Assembly: GCF_000427625.1 (NCBI RefSeq)
Contig: NZ_ATYJ01000014.1
Location: forward strand, 248,001 to 312,000
Origin: Methylobacter luteus IMV-B-3098
GTDB lineage: Bacteria > Pseudomonadota > Gammaproteobacteria > Methylococcales > Methylomonadaceae
DNA: 64,000 nucleotides
Direction: 5' to 3'
The notes under the pieces: model-generated
What the model saw: only the letters and a program-made list of their open reading frames with translations
The model's database searches: none
Told to the model about the DNA's origin: nothing
Shown here: piece by piece, positions 25,454-35,394 of the stretch
How the letters are laid out: each line of letters begins with the position of its first letter
Position numbering within the stretch: the first letter of the stretch is position 1
Position numbers and translations under genes: made by a program

Positions 25454-26209
25454 ATGATTGCACAAACCCTCAGCCAACTGCGGCAACTGAAACTGACCGG
25501 CATGGCCTCAGCCCTGCAAACGCAACAGGAGCAACCTGGCCCCTATGAAGGCCTGTCTTTTGCCGAACGCCTGCAACTGCTGGTCGACCAGGAAAACCAG
25601 GAACGCCAGCAACGCAAACAGGAACGACTGATCCGGACGGCCCAGTTTAAACTCAAAGCCCATGCCCAAGGCATTGATTACCAGCATCCCCGGGGGTTGC
25701 AGCAAAGCCAAATGGCGGCATTGCTGCAGTGCGACTGGATCCGCAAAGCGCAGAACCTGTTGCTGACCGGCCCCTGCGGCAGCGGCAAGACCTATCTCGC
25801 CTGTGCGCTGGGGCATCAGGCCTGCTTGAAAGAGTACAGCGTGCGCTATGTCCGGCTCTCCCGCCTCATCCTGGCGCTGACCCAGGCCAAAGCCGACGGC
25901 AGTTATGGCAAGCTGCTGAAGAACCTGGCCAGCTTCGATTTGCTGATCATCGACGACTGGGGGCTGGAGCCGTTAAAAGCTGCCACCCGCAATGACCTGA
26001 TGGAAATCATGGATGACCGGCATGACCAATCCGCCACCGCCATCCTCAGTCAATTGCCCACCGATCAATGGTATCAGTCGATCGGCGACAATACCTTGGC
26101 CGATGCCATTTTAGACCGGCTCATGCACAACGCGCACCGGATCAATTTGAAAGGTGAATCGATGCGTAAAAAATTGAATTCCTTGACCCAAGCTGAACAC
26201 TTGGGATAA
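25454..26209 (+). CDS. istB: IstB helper ATPase of the IS21 element
   Basis: This encodes a 251-residue AAA+ ATPase with Walker A GPCGSGKT (about 97-104) and Walker B DLLIIDDWG, in the standard IstB layout and length. IstB is the transposition helper that chooses target DNA and activates IstA. The gene appears intact, so it could assist transposition only if a functional IstA is supplied elsewhere. Confidence 0.9.
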   Translation: MIAQTLSQLRQLKLTGMASALQTQQEQPGPYEGLSFAERLQLLVDQENQERQQRKQERLIRTAQFKLKAHAQGIDYQHPRGLQQSQMAALLQCDWIRKAQNLLLTGPCGSGKTYLACALGHQACLKEYSVRYVRLSRLILALTQAKADGSYGKLLKNLASFDLLIIDDWGLEPLKAATRNDLMEIMDDRHDQSATAILSQLPTDQWYQSIGDNTLADAILDRLMHNAHRINLKGESMRKKLNSLTQAEHLG

Positions 26210-26383
26210 AAATTTACTGCCACGGATGCGTTAGGATTTTAACTGTTCAAATTGTCCAGAATCGGTGTTCAAATTAATCAGAATACGCAGTTTGTATAAC
26301 TCTGGGTTTGATCTAATGTCTATGAATCACACATCTAATGGTTTCCAAAATCGCCCTCAACTAAAAAGATAACTGGAATACTA

Positions 26384-29300
26384 TTACTTCTTTCGTTTTG
26401 CTAGCAATTCCCGCACAACCGCTTGCTTATCCTCTATTTTTTTAATCTGTTCTTTATTTTTAATCTGTTCATTATAAGAGTCGCCATCCTTAGCTATGTA
26501 ATTAGTACCATATCCCGTGGGATAACTCGACTTGAGACCACTCAATGCATGTTGATAAGCTTCTTCTGCCTCTTCCAAGCGTGCTGTCCCAGCTCTCCTT
26601 TCGCCTAATTTCTTCAGTAGATCACCCAAACCTTCCCATTGATATGGTGCCTCTCTTCCTTTAAGTTCTTTGAATTCCTCACGGTAGAGGATCAGGGTCT
26701 CCTCCAACTGGTCAGCATCAGTTTCTCGCTCACCCAAACTAATAAGCGTATGTAGAAGACTGATCCGCACATTTTGAATTTGCTGCTGAAGACCCAACAA
26801 TTTGTACTCCTGGAGAGCTTCCCGATAAGCCGCTACCGCTTCCTTTAGTTCCTTTATGTTATGCCGTACCCCATTTCTACTCAGCAAGTTTCCCAATGTC
26901 TCCTTTACTATCACATGTACAAACGGTGCTTGCTCACCTTTAGGTTTTTGAAGCCCTTTCAGTTCCTCAAGATAGGAAGCGCGTTCTTCTTCGTCCATAG
27001 ACTTGATCCGCACGTTGATTGCCGAGCAAAGCTTAAAATATATAAATGGAGAATCAGGATTGGGCTTTAATGCCGTCAGATAAACGTCTATAACTTCTTT
27101 GAGATGCGCTGTACAGCTACGCCCAGATATATCCCACCAGCAAATTATGAATAACGTATCACCTAATTGCTCCTTCAATCTCGCCCAATCATTCAGTTTT
27201 TTTTCTCGGTTTGTTTTTCTTAATGCCTCACGATAAGTAACAGCAGTTTGTTGCATGTAAGCTATCATCTTCTTTCTGTCCCTAGATGGAAGCAGTGCAT
27301 AGCTTCCTGGATATTGGCTATATATCGTTGGCAAACCAAATAAGCCCTTACCCCAATATACTTCCACATAAAGTAATAAAGCTTCGCTAAAACGCCTAAT
27401 ATTATTCTCTCGCAAACCTAGTTCACTCAGTACATTGGCCAGATTCCCTTGTACCTCTTCCCGATCGAATTGTGAGCCTCTTTCAATGACATTTTTAAGA
27501 GCTTCCCGATAAGTAACTACAGCTTGCAACAAGAACCCCATATCATTTTCACGCATGCCCCTGCGCGAGTACGCATTACCGAGCTTTTTATAAAGAATAA
27601 CCATTTGAAAGGGCTCTCTTGTTAATCTTTTTCCATCTCCCTCGGCTCTGATTTGCTCCTCGATGAATAAAGATCTTCGATAAGCTTTTATTCCTTGTTC
27701 AAGCCATGACGAATCCGCTTCTCTATCACTCAAAGTCATCAGCACGTCGCCTAGTGACTCCTCTAGAAATGATTGATTCCACAGATTAGAAGAGTTAGAA
27801 ATATTGCTGGATAAGCGGTATGCCTTAAGCGCTTCATGATAAGCCGTTACTGCTTCTTTTAAGTAAGAAGTACTGTTTTGCCTTCGGGTGTCTAACGTTA
27901 ACGTTACCAAGGCGTTACCTAAATTGGATTGCATTCTTGCCCATTCCAATGGATGTTTTTCCCGGAAATTCGCCTTTAGCGCTTCACGATAAACAGACAC
28001 CGCCTCTTCAGTCTTGCCTAAAGATAAGAGTGAGGAGCCCAGAGATAATTGTGCATCTGCCCAGTCGAAAAATGCATTTTCGGGTTTGTATACTTTCAAC
28101 GCCTCACGATAAGCAGATGCTGCTCCTTCAAAGAAATTAGCCGATTCAATACTATAGGGAGGAAAATATGTACGCACTATATTGGACCCCATATAGGACC
28201 CTATATGATCCCCCATATGGGACATTAAGTCCCCTAATCTGGATTGTATTTTTGCCCATTCTGATGGCGCTTTATCCTGCGTGAATAGGCCGAGTGCCTC
28301 GTAATAAGCCGCGCTCGCTTCTTTAAACACTCTTAGAAGTGTATTATCATCTGATACCCAAAAAAGCTCCTCTTCCAGAGCATCGCCCAAATCAATTTGC
28401 ACCTGTGCCCAGAGCCTAGGAGTCTCCGTTCGATCGTATACTTTTAGCAACTCTCTGTAGGCTTCTTCCACCTTCTTGATCGACTCTCGATAGGTGACCT
28501 TTACCTCTTCCATCTGCATCCTTGCGCCCTTGATACACAAAAGTTTTAGAGTGGAAGCCAAATTAATCTGCACATTTGCCCATTCTTCCGGTGTCTTTTC
28601 CCGCGAGAATACCTTTAAACTCTCCTGGTAGGCCACTTTAGCCTCCTCCAGAAGCTTCTCACTTCCTGTACGCTCGCCTTGCAATTGTAGAGTTACAGCT
28701 AGATCACTTTGTGCACGCGCCCATTCCAGCGGCACTCTCTCTCGAGTAAATTCCTGAAGTACTTCTCGGTAAAGGGATTCCGCTTCTTTTAGATGCACAA
28801 TGCCAGTCTCTTGCATACCTAAAGTACGTAATATTAGGGCTAAAATACTCTGAGCATTAGCCCAACGCAGTGGCGTTTTCTCCCTGGAAAGTTCTTTCAG
28901 TCCATCTCTAGCAGCAATTTCCGCCTGTTCCATTTTCTCACTGTTTAATTCCTGCTCACCAATTTTTAAGATGTCGGAACTCATTAAAAATTGCACTAAC
29001 GCCCATTCAAATGGGCTTTTGTCTCTTGGAAATCCCTTAATAGCTTCTTTAAAAGCAGCGATTGCCTCCTTTCTCCGCTCCGTACCGATTTCTCGATCCC
29101 CCATGATCATGAATGCCCCCCCTAAAATGGAGTTCGTCGCTCCCCATTCATATGGCGTTTTATCGAGTGTATAAAAGCGCAGGGCTTCTCGGCAGGCAGT
29201 AATCGCTCGCGCTATCGGTCTGTTTTTTCTTGTTTCTTCGCCCAAAGTAAATAATGAAGCTGCAAGAATCATTGAAGTGCGGGCACGATCTTCTTCTCTC

Positions 29301-30025
29301 CAGTCAAGTTTTTCATCACTTACCTCCAGAATCTTGCTCACTTTATCAATATATAACTTAAGTTTATCGGCTTGCAGGACACCTTCACGTTCTGAAACAA
29401 TTTCAACTTGCCTCTCAACCAACATTTGAATGACCTTAACTAAATCAGTCCAAAATAATTGGGGCAGACGAAAATTTGTCGGCATATATATGTCCCGACG
29501 CTTGCTCAGAGCAATATCTGAAGAAATTGTCCACCAAAGTTTGGGGCTAACCTTGTCTCCTTCCACCAGAACTGTGCCCCAAATCAAAACATCAGCGCCA
29601 GTTTTACGTAAATATTCCTTCGCTTCATCTTCAGCTGCTCTCTCAGCATCTTCAGGAATATTGCCTTTCGAAATCTTTATTGTGCGATCTACTCTCAGAA
29701 CCTGAACACCTTCAAAATCTCTTAGAGCTTCAATGAGCAGTTTTTCACTCTGCTGATCTAAGGTGTCGTTTTCAAGATGCGCTACTGCAATACTAAATCG
29801 GTTGGGGTCTGCGTGGGGCAGAGGATTTTGGATCAATGGGCGAGTAATGTTCGAGAAGAATGTATGAATGGAACTAGCAGGAACAAAGAAGCTAATCAAA
29901 GTAACAAGAGCAGCCAATACGACAATTGTTTGTGCAAATCCAAATCTGCTTAGTAACTTCCATAGTCGATTTATATCTGATCCCCAATTAGCAACTTTTT
30001 TTTTAAACCAGTGTTGAATGTTCAT
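26384..30025 (-). CDS. Large membrane-anchored TPR-repeat protein
   Basis: This encodes a 1213-residue protein. A short cytoplasmic N-terminus and one membrane segment (about 30-50) precede a globular domain (about 75-190, FSIAVAHLENDTLDQQSEKLLIEALRDFEGVQVLRV... ADVLIWGTVL), similar in character to TolB-N-like folds. From about 260 onward come many degenerate TPR-like units of 50-57 residues with the recurrent pattern EWAxxQxxLGxxLxxLGER...LEEAxxAYREALK. The start ATG is 8 bases inside the AT-rich intergenic region. Such TPR arrays are protein-interaction platforms; no enzymatic domain is visible. It lies alone between the IS21 element and the intron remnant. It may be a sensor or scaffold of the island; function unknown. 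Confidence 0.75.
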   Translation of the reverse strand: MNIQHWFKKKVANWGSDINRLWKLLSRFGFAQTIVVLAALVTLISFFVPASSIHTFFSNITRPLIQNPLPHADPNRFSIAVAHLENDTLDQQSEKLLIEALRDFEGVQVLRVDRTIKISKGNIPEDAERAAEDEAKEYLRKTGADVLIWGTVLVEGDKVSPKLWWTISSDIALSKRRDIYMPTNFRLPQLFWTDLVKVIQMLVERQVEIVSEREGVLQADKLKLYIDKVSKILEVSDEKLDWREEDRARTSMILAASLFTLGEETRKNRPIARAITACREALRFYTLDKTPYEWGATNSILGGAFMIMGDREIGTERRKEAIAAFKEAIKGFPRDKSPFEWALVQFLMSSDILKIGEQELNSEKMEQAEIAARDGLKELSREKTPLRWANAQSILALILRTLGMQETGIVHLKEAESLYREVLQEFTRERVPLEWARAQSDLAVTLQLQGERTGSEKLLEEAKVAYQESLKVFSREKTPEEWANVQINLASTLKLLCIKGARMQMEEVKVTYRESIKKVEEAYRELLKVYDRTETPRLWAQVQIDLGDALEEELFWVSDDNTLLRVFKEASAAYYEALGLFTQDKAPSEWAKIQSRLGDLMSHMGDHIGSYMGSNIVRTYFPPYSIESANFFEGAASAYREALKVYKPENAFFDWADAQLSLGSSLLSLGKTEEAVSVYREALKANFREKHPLEWARMQSNLGNALVTLTLDTRRQNSTSYLKEAVTAYHEALKAYRLSSNISNSSNLWNQSFLEESLGDVLMTLSDREADSSWLEQGIKAYRRSLFIEEQIRAEGDGKRLTREPFQMVILYKKLGNAYSRRGMRENDMGFLLQAVVTYREALKNVIERGSQFDREEVQGNLANVLSELGLRENNIRRFSEALLLYVEVYWGKGLFGLPTIYSQYPGSYALLPSRDRKKMIAYMQQTAVTYREALRKTNREKKLNDWARLKEQLGDTLFIICWWDISGRSCTAHLKEVIDVYLTALKPNPDSPFIYFKLCSAINVRIKSMDEEERASYLEELKGLQKPKGEQAPFVHVIVKETLGNLLSRNGVRHNIKELKEAVAAYREALQEYKLLGLQQQIQNVRISLLHTLISLGERETDADQLEETLILYREEFKELKGREAPYQWEGLGDLLKKLGERRAGTARLEEAEEAYQHALSGLKSSYPTGYGTNYIAKDGDSYNEQIKNKEQIKKIEDKQAVVRELLAKRKK

Positions 30026-30799
30026 AATTAATTCTGGAAGAACTAAATCAGTTAAAGTGACAACTAAAAATGACTATTGTTTTATTTTTGAGTTTTTCTT
30101 GCCCACCAGTCTTTATTCAGAACTATTGAAAAATATGAAAATATTTCTGACGTTTGTAAATCAACGCTCAATCTTTTCCAGCTATCAACGCTGCTTTTCT
30201 CAGCTTAATATGGCATAATATTTTGATTTCATAAGCAATACTTTGGCATCTGGAAAATTTTCAATGTTGATTGCTATTAGTTATCTGGTAAGTTTTGCAT
30301 GGTGATTAACACTGGAACCACTCTAAATCAAGCAGCAACCTTGGGGTTTAGTGCTAATTTGGCCTATTCGGTTAGTCGTTGTGAAACCTTTTACTCGTAT
30401 TACAGCGGGAAGATGGCGTTATTGAATGACCGATTTTCTTCTGGGCCAGGTTTTTATCTTCATGAAGTTAGCCCAGGGAAGGAATCTAAAGGGCCATTGA
30501 GACAACTGACGCGTCCGTTCGAGATCGTGTGGGACATCTTGACCAAAGCGATGGGAATATGACTATAAGGCCTTTTATGCGACACTCACCATTTAAAACC
30601 CATGGGAATCTCATCCCTCAGATGTGCGCATTTGTGAGTGGTCGCAAGCTGAAAACTACGGCAAGTTAACGATTGGCACCTCCGCCTCAGATAGCAGACC
30701 TTCATGACACAGAAAGCCAGACGACTCTTCTGGGTAGATTTTAGCCTGTGGACTGACTGACGAATCCGGCAACAACCGGTCGATTATAAATGGCGTAGA
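30026..30799. other. Intergenic stretch of 0.8 kb with an unrecognised 87-codon frame
   Basis: The only longer plus-strand frame is 30299-30562 (87 codons, ending GPLRQLTRPFEIVWDILTKAMGI), which I do not recognise. Near 30568-30645, GCGACACTCAC and GTGAGTGGTCGC can pair almost perfectly across 50 bases. This suggests a decayed mobile-element or intron structure continuous with the remnant to the right. Confidence 0.35.
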
Positions 30800-31079
30800 A
30801 TGGTCGGTGAATCTCGGAAAGCGGTCCCTCATAACGCTAGGCATGAGCCGCGAACTCGAATACGCGACCTGATCAAGCTGGGTGTCGGCAAACGACAGGC
30901 CATTCTCTTGGGGCTCAGTTCCAAAGGGTACTATCGGTTGGCGAAAACCTATGCAGTGCAACGCGGACTCAGCGATCAATGGCTTAAGGATCAGGGTCTC
31001 ATCTCGGTCAGAGAACAGTGGATCAAGTTTCATTATAACTGATGAATCGCCCGGTGCAGACTTGCATGTCAGGTAGTGT
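30800..31079 (+). pseudogene. Remnant of a group II intron reverse transcriptase/maturase (C-terminal end) and intron 3' tail
   Basis: The frame 30800-31042 encodes IRDLIKLGVGKRQAILLGL, then SSKGYYRLAKTYAVQRGL and QWLKDQGLISVREQWIKFHY. This is the typical C-terminal segment of group II intron-encoded proteins; the reverse transcriptase and most of the maturase are missing. After the stop, GAATCGCCCGGTGCAGAC and GCATGTCAGGTAGTGTGG resemble the 3' tail seen after such genes. It is a dead fragment. Confidence 0.75.
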
Positions 31080-31109
31080 GGTAACTGGGGCTAAATAGCC
31101 CCAGTTACC
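31080..31109. terminator. Perfect 14-bp hairpin between the intron remnant and the SLATT-like gene
   Basis: GGTAACTGGGGCTA and TAGCCCCAGTTACC pair perfectly around AA. It lies 3 bases beyond the stop of the minus-strand gene at 31113. It may act as that gene's terminator, although no T-run follows, or may be the intron's terminal structure. Confidence 0.55.
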
Positions 31110-31112
31110 CGA

Positions 31113-31733
31113 TTATGTGCCACCGCCTTCCGCTCTCCGCTTTTCAAGTTCCGTCCGGGCATCATCAAGCGTTCCTAAATTATCTGTCTCTGCATTCCTT
31201 ACAAAACGCCTTATTCGGGCAACTTCTTCAAAATAGGCATCTATCTGTTCAGATTGCGTTTTTCCCAAAGAGTTCGGTCGATCAAGAAGGCGCCTCATCA
31301 AATCATAGAATTCGGATTCACCGTGCCGAAAAGCCTTTAGATTATCTTCGACCTTGAGACCCTGATGAAATGCCAACAGAACTGCCGTTATGGCCGAAAG
31401 AATGGTAACGGCTTCCTTCGAAAAGTTACTATCTACAATGAACGGGGTGAGAACCGGGATCACTACCGCCGAAGGGATGGTCCATAGCAGAAGGTAGTAA
31501 TGCAAGGATTTGTATAGCTCTGCTAGGTTCTTCCAATATCCCAACGTCCCTTGAATTCTCGAATAGTGCTGCAAAAGCAGCTTCTTGTGCTTTTCATCGA
31601 AGTGAGAGCTTTCTTGAAATCCTTCACCGCCAGGCTTCAACTCGACCTTTCGGGCAATGGCCTTTGCAACTGGAAGGAAGGTCGCAATCAATGTGATCAG
31701 GTAAACAACTATCCCAATCTTCCAAGCATCCAC
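31113..31733 (-). CDS. SLATT-like membrane protein, possibly N-terminally altered by an IS
   Basis: This encodes a 206-residue protein with hydrophobic segments at about 5-25, 75-95 and 105-125. The C-terminal soluble part (FRHGESEFYDLMRRLLDRP...EQIDAYFEEVARIRRFVRN) resembles SLATT/DUF4231 proteins, predicted pore-formers of nucleotide-signal-dependent conflict systems. The only start is a GTG at 31733, 10 bases from the IS630 end at 31743. The frame is closed by a stop at the IS junction. Either the IS sits just upstream and supplies the promoter, or it removed the original N-terminus. No partner sensor or nucleotide cyclase gene adjoins it. Confidence 0.6.
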   Translation of the reverse strand: MDAWKIGIVVYLITLIATFLPVAKAIARKVELKPGGEGFQESSHFDEKHKKLLLQHYSRIQGTLGYWKNLAELYKSLHYYLLLWTIPSAVVIPVLTPFIVDSNFSKEAVTILSAITAVLLAFHQGLKVEDNLKAFRHGESEFYDLMRRLLDRPNSLGKTQSEQIDAYFEEVARIRRFVRNAETDNLGTLDDARTELEKRRAEGGGT

Positions 31734-31742
31734 GGGCCTTTA

Positions 31743-32814
31743 AGCGCTTCGCAATAAATCCATTTGCGTTATGCTATTGAGCATTTGGATGCGATGAAAG
31801 AACAAAACGTGGCACGGGTTGCACGGATAGAGTTAATGGAAATTGAGGGTGATGATCTGCGGCTGATCATCAAAAAAGGCGCTAATTGGCATGAACGAGA
31901 GCGAGCCGAAACCATATTATTACTGGCTTCGGGGAAAACCGTAAAAGAGGTTGCCGAACAACAAGGCCTGTGCCTTGAAGCGGTCCGAATTCGGCGACGC
32001 AACTGGTTGAAGTTCGGTTTAGCCAGTTTGCCGGATCAGCCACGGAGTGGTGCACCGCGTAAACTGACGGATGAACACCGTCAGCAATTAGGTCAATGGG
32101 TTGAAGCCGAAGCGTTATCATCCCGGGAATTATTAACACGCTTGGCTGAACAATATCAAGTCCAAATTGGACCGACTACCTTGCGAACTGAGCTCAAGCG
32201 CTTGGGCTATGTGTGGAAACGAACACGCTACAGTTTAAAAAAAAGCGCGACCCCGAACGCTTCGAACAATCCCGTCAGGACATCGACCGATTGATTCAGC
32301 AAGCGCAGGCGGGTGAAATCGAATTGGCTTACGTGGACGAGGCAGGGTTTGCGCCACAACCGCCGAATCGTTCAGCCTGGACGAAACGCGGCGAAACCCA
32401 TGCTGTCACGGCAAAACGGGCGCAGCGATTAAATGTGATTGGCGCTCTCTTGTCTTCGGGAGAATTGATGTTGGCAAAATTATGGAAAAGCGTGAACGGT
32501 TTGTGGTTCTTTGGTTTTTTGATGGCATTGGTTGAGCGCATCAATAAGCCATTAGTGGTGATCCTGGATAATGCCTCGATTCATACTACTAAAAAGCTCG
32601 CCCCCTATTGGGAGCTACTGAAAAACAAAGGTATGCAGTTTTACTTCCTGCCGCCTTACAGTCCAGAGTTAAATCGCATTGAAATGTTATGGTACAAAAT
32701 GAAATACGAGTGGTTGCCTTTCAAATCATTTACGCCAGCTGAACTTGAACAGGCCATTGATGAAATTACAGTTGGTTTCGGCTCTCAATACCAACTAACT
32801 TTCTGCTAGGCGCT
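31743..32814 (+). mobile_element. IS630-family insertion sequence (about 1.07 kb)
   Basis: TA dinucleotides flank it at 31741-31742 and 32815-32816, as expected for IS630 target duplication. The imperfect terminal inverted repeats read AGCGCTTCGCAATAAAT at the left and AGCGCCTAGCAGAAAGT at the right (minus strand). It carries one transposase split into two overlapping frames. Confidence 0.75.
31794..32809 (+). CDS. IS630-family transposase in two frames joined by slippage on A8
   Basis: The first frame (to 32294) holds the helix-turn-helix half (GKTVKEVAEQQGLCLEAVRIRRRNWLKFG). The second (to 32809) holds the DDE half: Asp in LAYVDEAGFAPQ, Asp in VVILDNASIH, Glu in YSPELNRIE. The frames meet at TTT followed by eight A (32237-32244), where a -1 shift gives a continuous ...YSLKK/KRDPERFEQ protein. 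Such slippage is used by several IS630 members, so the element may be active and not mutated. The ATG at 31794 is the first plausible start. Confidence 0.8.
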
Positions 32815-33323
32815 TACCTCTTTTGCACATAACAAATGATTAAATAATTTTCTGTATATCATCCATGATTACCTCATTCTGGGCAATAAATTCAGCGCAT
32901 GCCATCAAAACGCTAATAGTGTATCTTCTCGTATCGGATGATATAGGGTTTTTTCTTATCTTATCGATTGTCTGTTATCCGCTAATAAACCAGTCATTCA
33001 AACAATTGAGATAAAAGACCAATTTTGGGTCGACTGCGATTACCCAACCTGACCCATATATACCTAGGCCACCACGGCCATTGTTAGCATGATGAAAACG
33101 ATAGTGTAGTCGTGCCAGTTTGCTTTCCGATATATTTGCGACACTGACAGTTGCGACTATTGCGACAGTTACTCAGGTAAAAGGATTGATTTGGATGATG
33201 GTATCAAAGATGAGCTGCAACCAATCTATCATTAATTGAATGAATTCGTTCCTGCCGATACTATATTTATGATCATAAATCGCAAATCCAACTCGTAAAC
33301 ATCTTAGCGTATGATCAATATTA
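32815..33323. other. Non-coding stretch of 0.5 kb
   Basis: No open frame or RNA gene was recognised here. At 33037-33052 CGATTACCCAACCTGA resembles a motif at 47684 and, in part, 47790, so this is one copy of a weak dispersed repeat. The rest looks like decayed DNA between the IS630 element and the split ATPase gene. Confidence 0.35.
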
Positions 33324-34355
33324 TTATGCTTTCCTAGCAACAGAGCACTCTACATTAATATCTTCATCGACTACCTTGCCCACATTTCTCATTTCCTTCG
33401 TCCATTTAACATTGGACCATGTTTGCTGAAAACATTGATTTATAGCGGATATAATATTTCTTGGGGACTCGGGTGTTTCTGGCAACTGGGAGCTAACCCA
33501 CTCACCCCAGCCAAAATCTTGGCGTTCAGTAAAAGAGCCAAGCACGAACGCATCATCAGATAATTTAAATTGACTATCAAAGTCTGCTTTAGATATTGAG
33601 GCAGGGCATTTAAGATTCTCCGACCATACCAGCACAATCTCTTCAGTTCCATCTCGCCGCAAGTACGCCTTAAATTCTTCTGCAGTAATATACTTACTAG
33701 CTAACATTATTATAGGTAAATGTTCTGCGGATACTCCCAGACTAAGCAGTTTACTAGTCATCCATGGGGAAGAATGTTTTATATTCTCATGAACAGTTTG
33801 CGCCCAAGTAGTTAAAGCTTCTGCTGAACAAATTGGTTTAGCAAGGCTGCGAGCTAAGTCTACATTATTGCTAGAAAGCAATATACCGCACATATTATCC
33901 AACTTGCTCATTGAAATCCCTTTATGGGCAAGTACACCGAGCTCATATCCGAAACTGCTAATCGATGGCGAATCTATGCCGATGCGTCCAACAATAGTTC
34001 CATTATTCTCGCTTACATTATAAAAACTTTCTGTGTACTGCAGTAAATCAGTTTCTGGGTATGCTGGAGCCAAACGTTGCAGCAATTTGATAGGGGACAA
34101 TTTTTCCCAGTCATTGGCTTCGATTGTTTTAGTTTTCTGACCCACCCCATCTTGGCACCACACATCTATATCAAGCGCTGGGGCTAATATACCGACAGTT
34201 TGAGCCAGTGTCATTTCTTGAGCAGGACTTGAACTTGACAACATATATCTGATCCCCCCAGTGTGAAATTCTTCTAAGAGAGAAGCACGGCCATTCCTTA
34301 ATCGGACTGATACACAAGTGCCGGGTTCGTCCAGTTTTAGCTCTGTGGGAGTGTT
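33324..34355 (-). pseudogene. C-terminal part of the HD/Hsp90-like ATPase gene, separated by an IS1595 insertion
   Basis: This frame begins inside the IS and reads into the host gene at LLNTPTELKLDEPG. Removing the IS and one copy of the 8-bp duplication joins it in frame to the 35395-36939 part (…RPILL then NTPTEL…). It supplies about 343 residues with no motif that I recognise. In an intact protein these would follow the GHKL domain, where Hsp90-like proteins carry middle and C-terminal domains. Confidence 0.82.
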
Positions 34356-34363
34356 TAATAAAA

Positions 34364-35394
34364 GGCTCTTATTGGATTCCAGGGAGATACCCAACCATTG
34401 CTGAAAGCTTGAATTTGAGGTTCAGTATCCCCAGATAGGACGGATGATTACCTTACCTCAACTATTAGACAATGCCAAATGCTTTGAAACGATTCGCGTC
34501 CTGCGCTGGCCGGATAAAGTCTCTTGTCCCCATTGCGGCTCAGAAGCCATAATCAAGCAGGGCAAGGATGATACCCAGTCTGAAAGGCAGCGTTACAGCT
34601 GCAAGGCCTGTCAGCGCAAATTCGACGATTTAACCGGTACGATTTTCGCGGGTCACCATCAACCCTTGAAGATCTGGGTGCTGTGCTTGTATTTTATGGG
34701 CTTGAACTTATCGAACGCGCAGATTGCCCGTGAGCTGGATTTAAATGAAACGGACGTTCAGCCAATGACCCAGCAGTTGCGGTCAGGGATCGTCAGCAAA
34801 AGACCAGTGGTGGTGCTGGAAGGCGAAGTCGAATGCGACGAAGTTTATGTGGTAGCCGGGCATAAAGGCCAACCGGAAGCCGTAAAAAAAAGGCCGAAAA
34901 GGTCGGCGTAACCGCTTAAAAGGTGCGCGTGGACGCGGTACGCTGGCCAAGGAAAAGCCGCCGATATTGGGCATGATTCAACGCGGCGGACCAGTGGTCA
35001 TTCAGATGCTGGACAATGTTCAGCAAACGACCATCCAGCCTGTGATTCAAAGCACCATAGCGCCGGGTACGCTCATTTACACCGATGAATATGCGATTTA
35101 TGACCGCCTGGAGTCATGGGGATACGCGCGAAAAAGCGTTTGCCATGGTGCCGGGGAATATGCGCGCGATGAGGACGGTGATGGGTTTTATGAAGTGCAT
35201 GTGAACACAATGGAAGGGTTTTGGTCGCTGCTGCGTTCCTGGTTACGCCCGCATCGCGGGATTTCTCAAGCGCATCTGCCCATTTATTTAGGCTTTTTCG
35301 AGTTTGTCCATAACGCCAGAAAACGCGGTAAAGCGTTATTAAGTTCTCTGTTGGAGCTGATTATCAGCTAACTCCCTGGAATCCATTATGAGCC
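34364..35394 (+). mobile_element. IS1595-family insertion sequence (1031 bp) with 8-bp target duplication
   Basis: The terminal inverted repeats are 23 bp with two mismatches (34364-34386 and 35372-35394). Their inner 13 bases, GGATTCCAGGGAG, are perfect. TAATAAAA flanks both ends (34356-34363 and 35395-35402), the 8-bp duplication typical of the family. The insertion splits the HD/Hsp90-like ATPase gene, which is on the opposite strand. Confidence 0.9.
34444..35371 (+). CDS. IS1595-family transposase, interrupted by a shift at an A8 run
   Basis: The first frame (34444-34911) has an N-terminal zinc-ribbon (CPHCGS...CKACQRKF) and the start of the ISXO2-like catalytic domain (VVLEGEVECDEVYVVAGHKGQ, Asp-Glu). 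The second (to 35371) continues with IYTDEYAIYDRLESWGY, then VHVNTMEGFWSLLRSWLRPHRG (Asn/Glu) and FVHNARKRGKALL. They join near eight A at about 34886-34893. This may be a frameshift mutation or translational slippage. Together they would make about 308 residues, a normal length. Confidence 0.75.

Larger units (their letters stand above)
23816..26289 (+). mobile_element. IS21-family insertion sequence (2474 bp) with 5-bp target duplication
   Basis: The ends are TGCATATTCTG at 23816 and its inverted counterpart TGCGTATTCTG ending at 26289. Near both ends copies of a ~22-bp subterminal repeat (TATTCTG...TGAACAC) occur, four at the left and two at the right, as usual for IS21 elements. GTTTG flanks the element on both sides (23811-23815 and 26290-26294). 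It carries istA (broken) and istB. Confidence 0.88.

Noticed and set aside
30656-31033. 125-codon minus-strand frame opposite the group II intron remnant
   Set aside because: The plus strand there encodes a clear maturase C-terminus; the opposite frame is a shadow.
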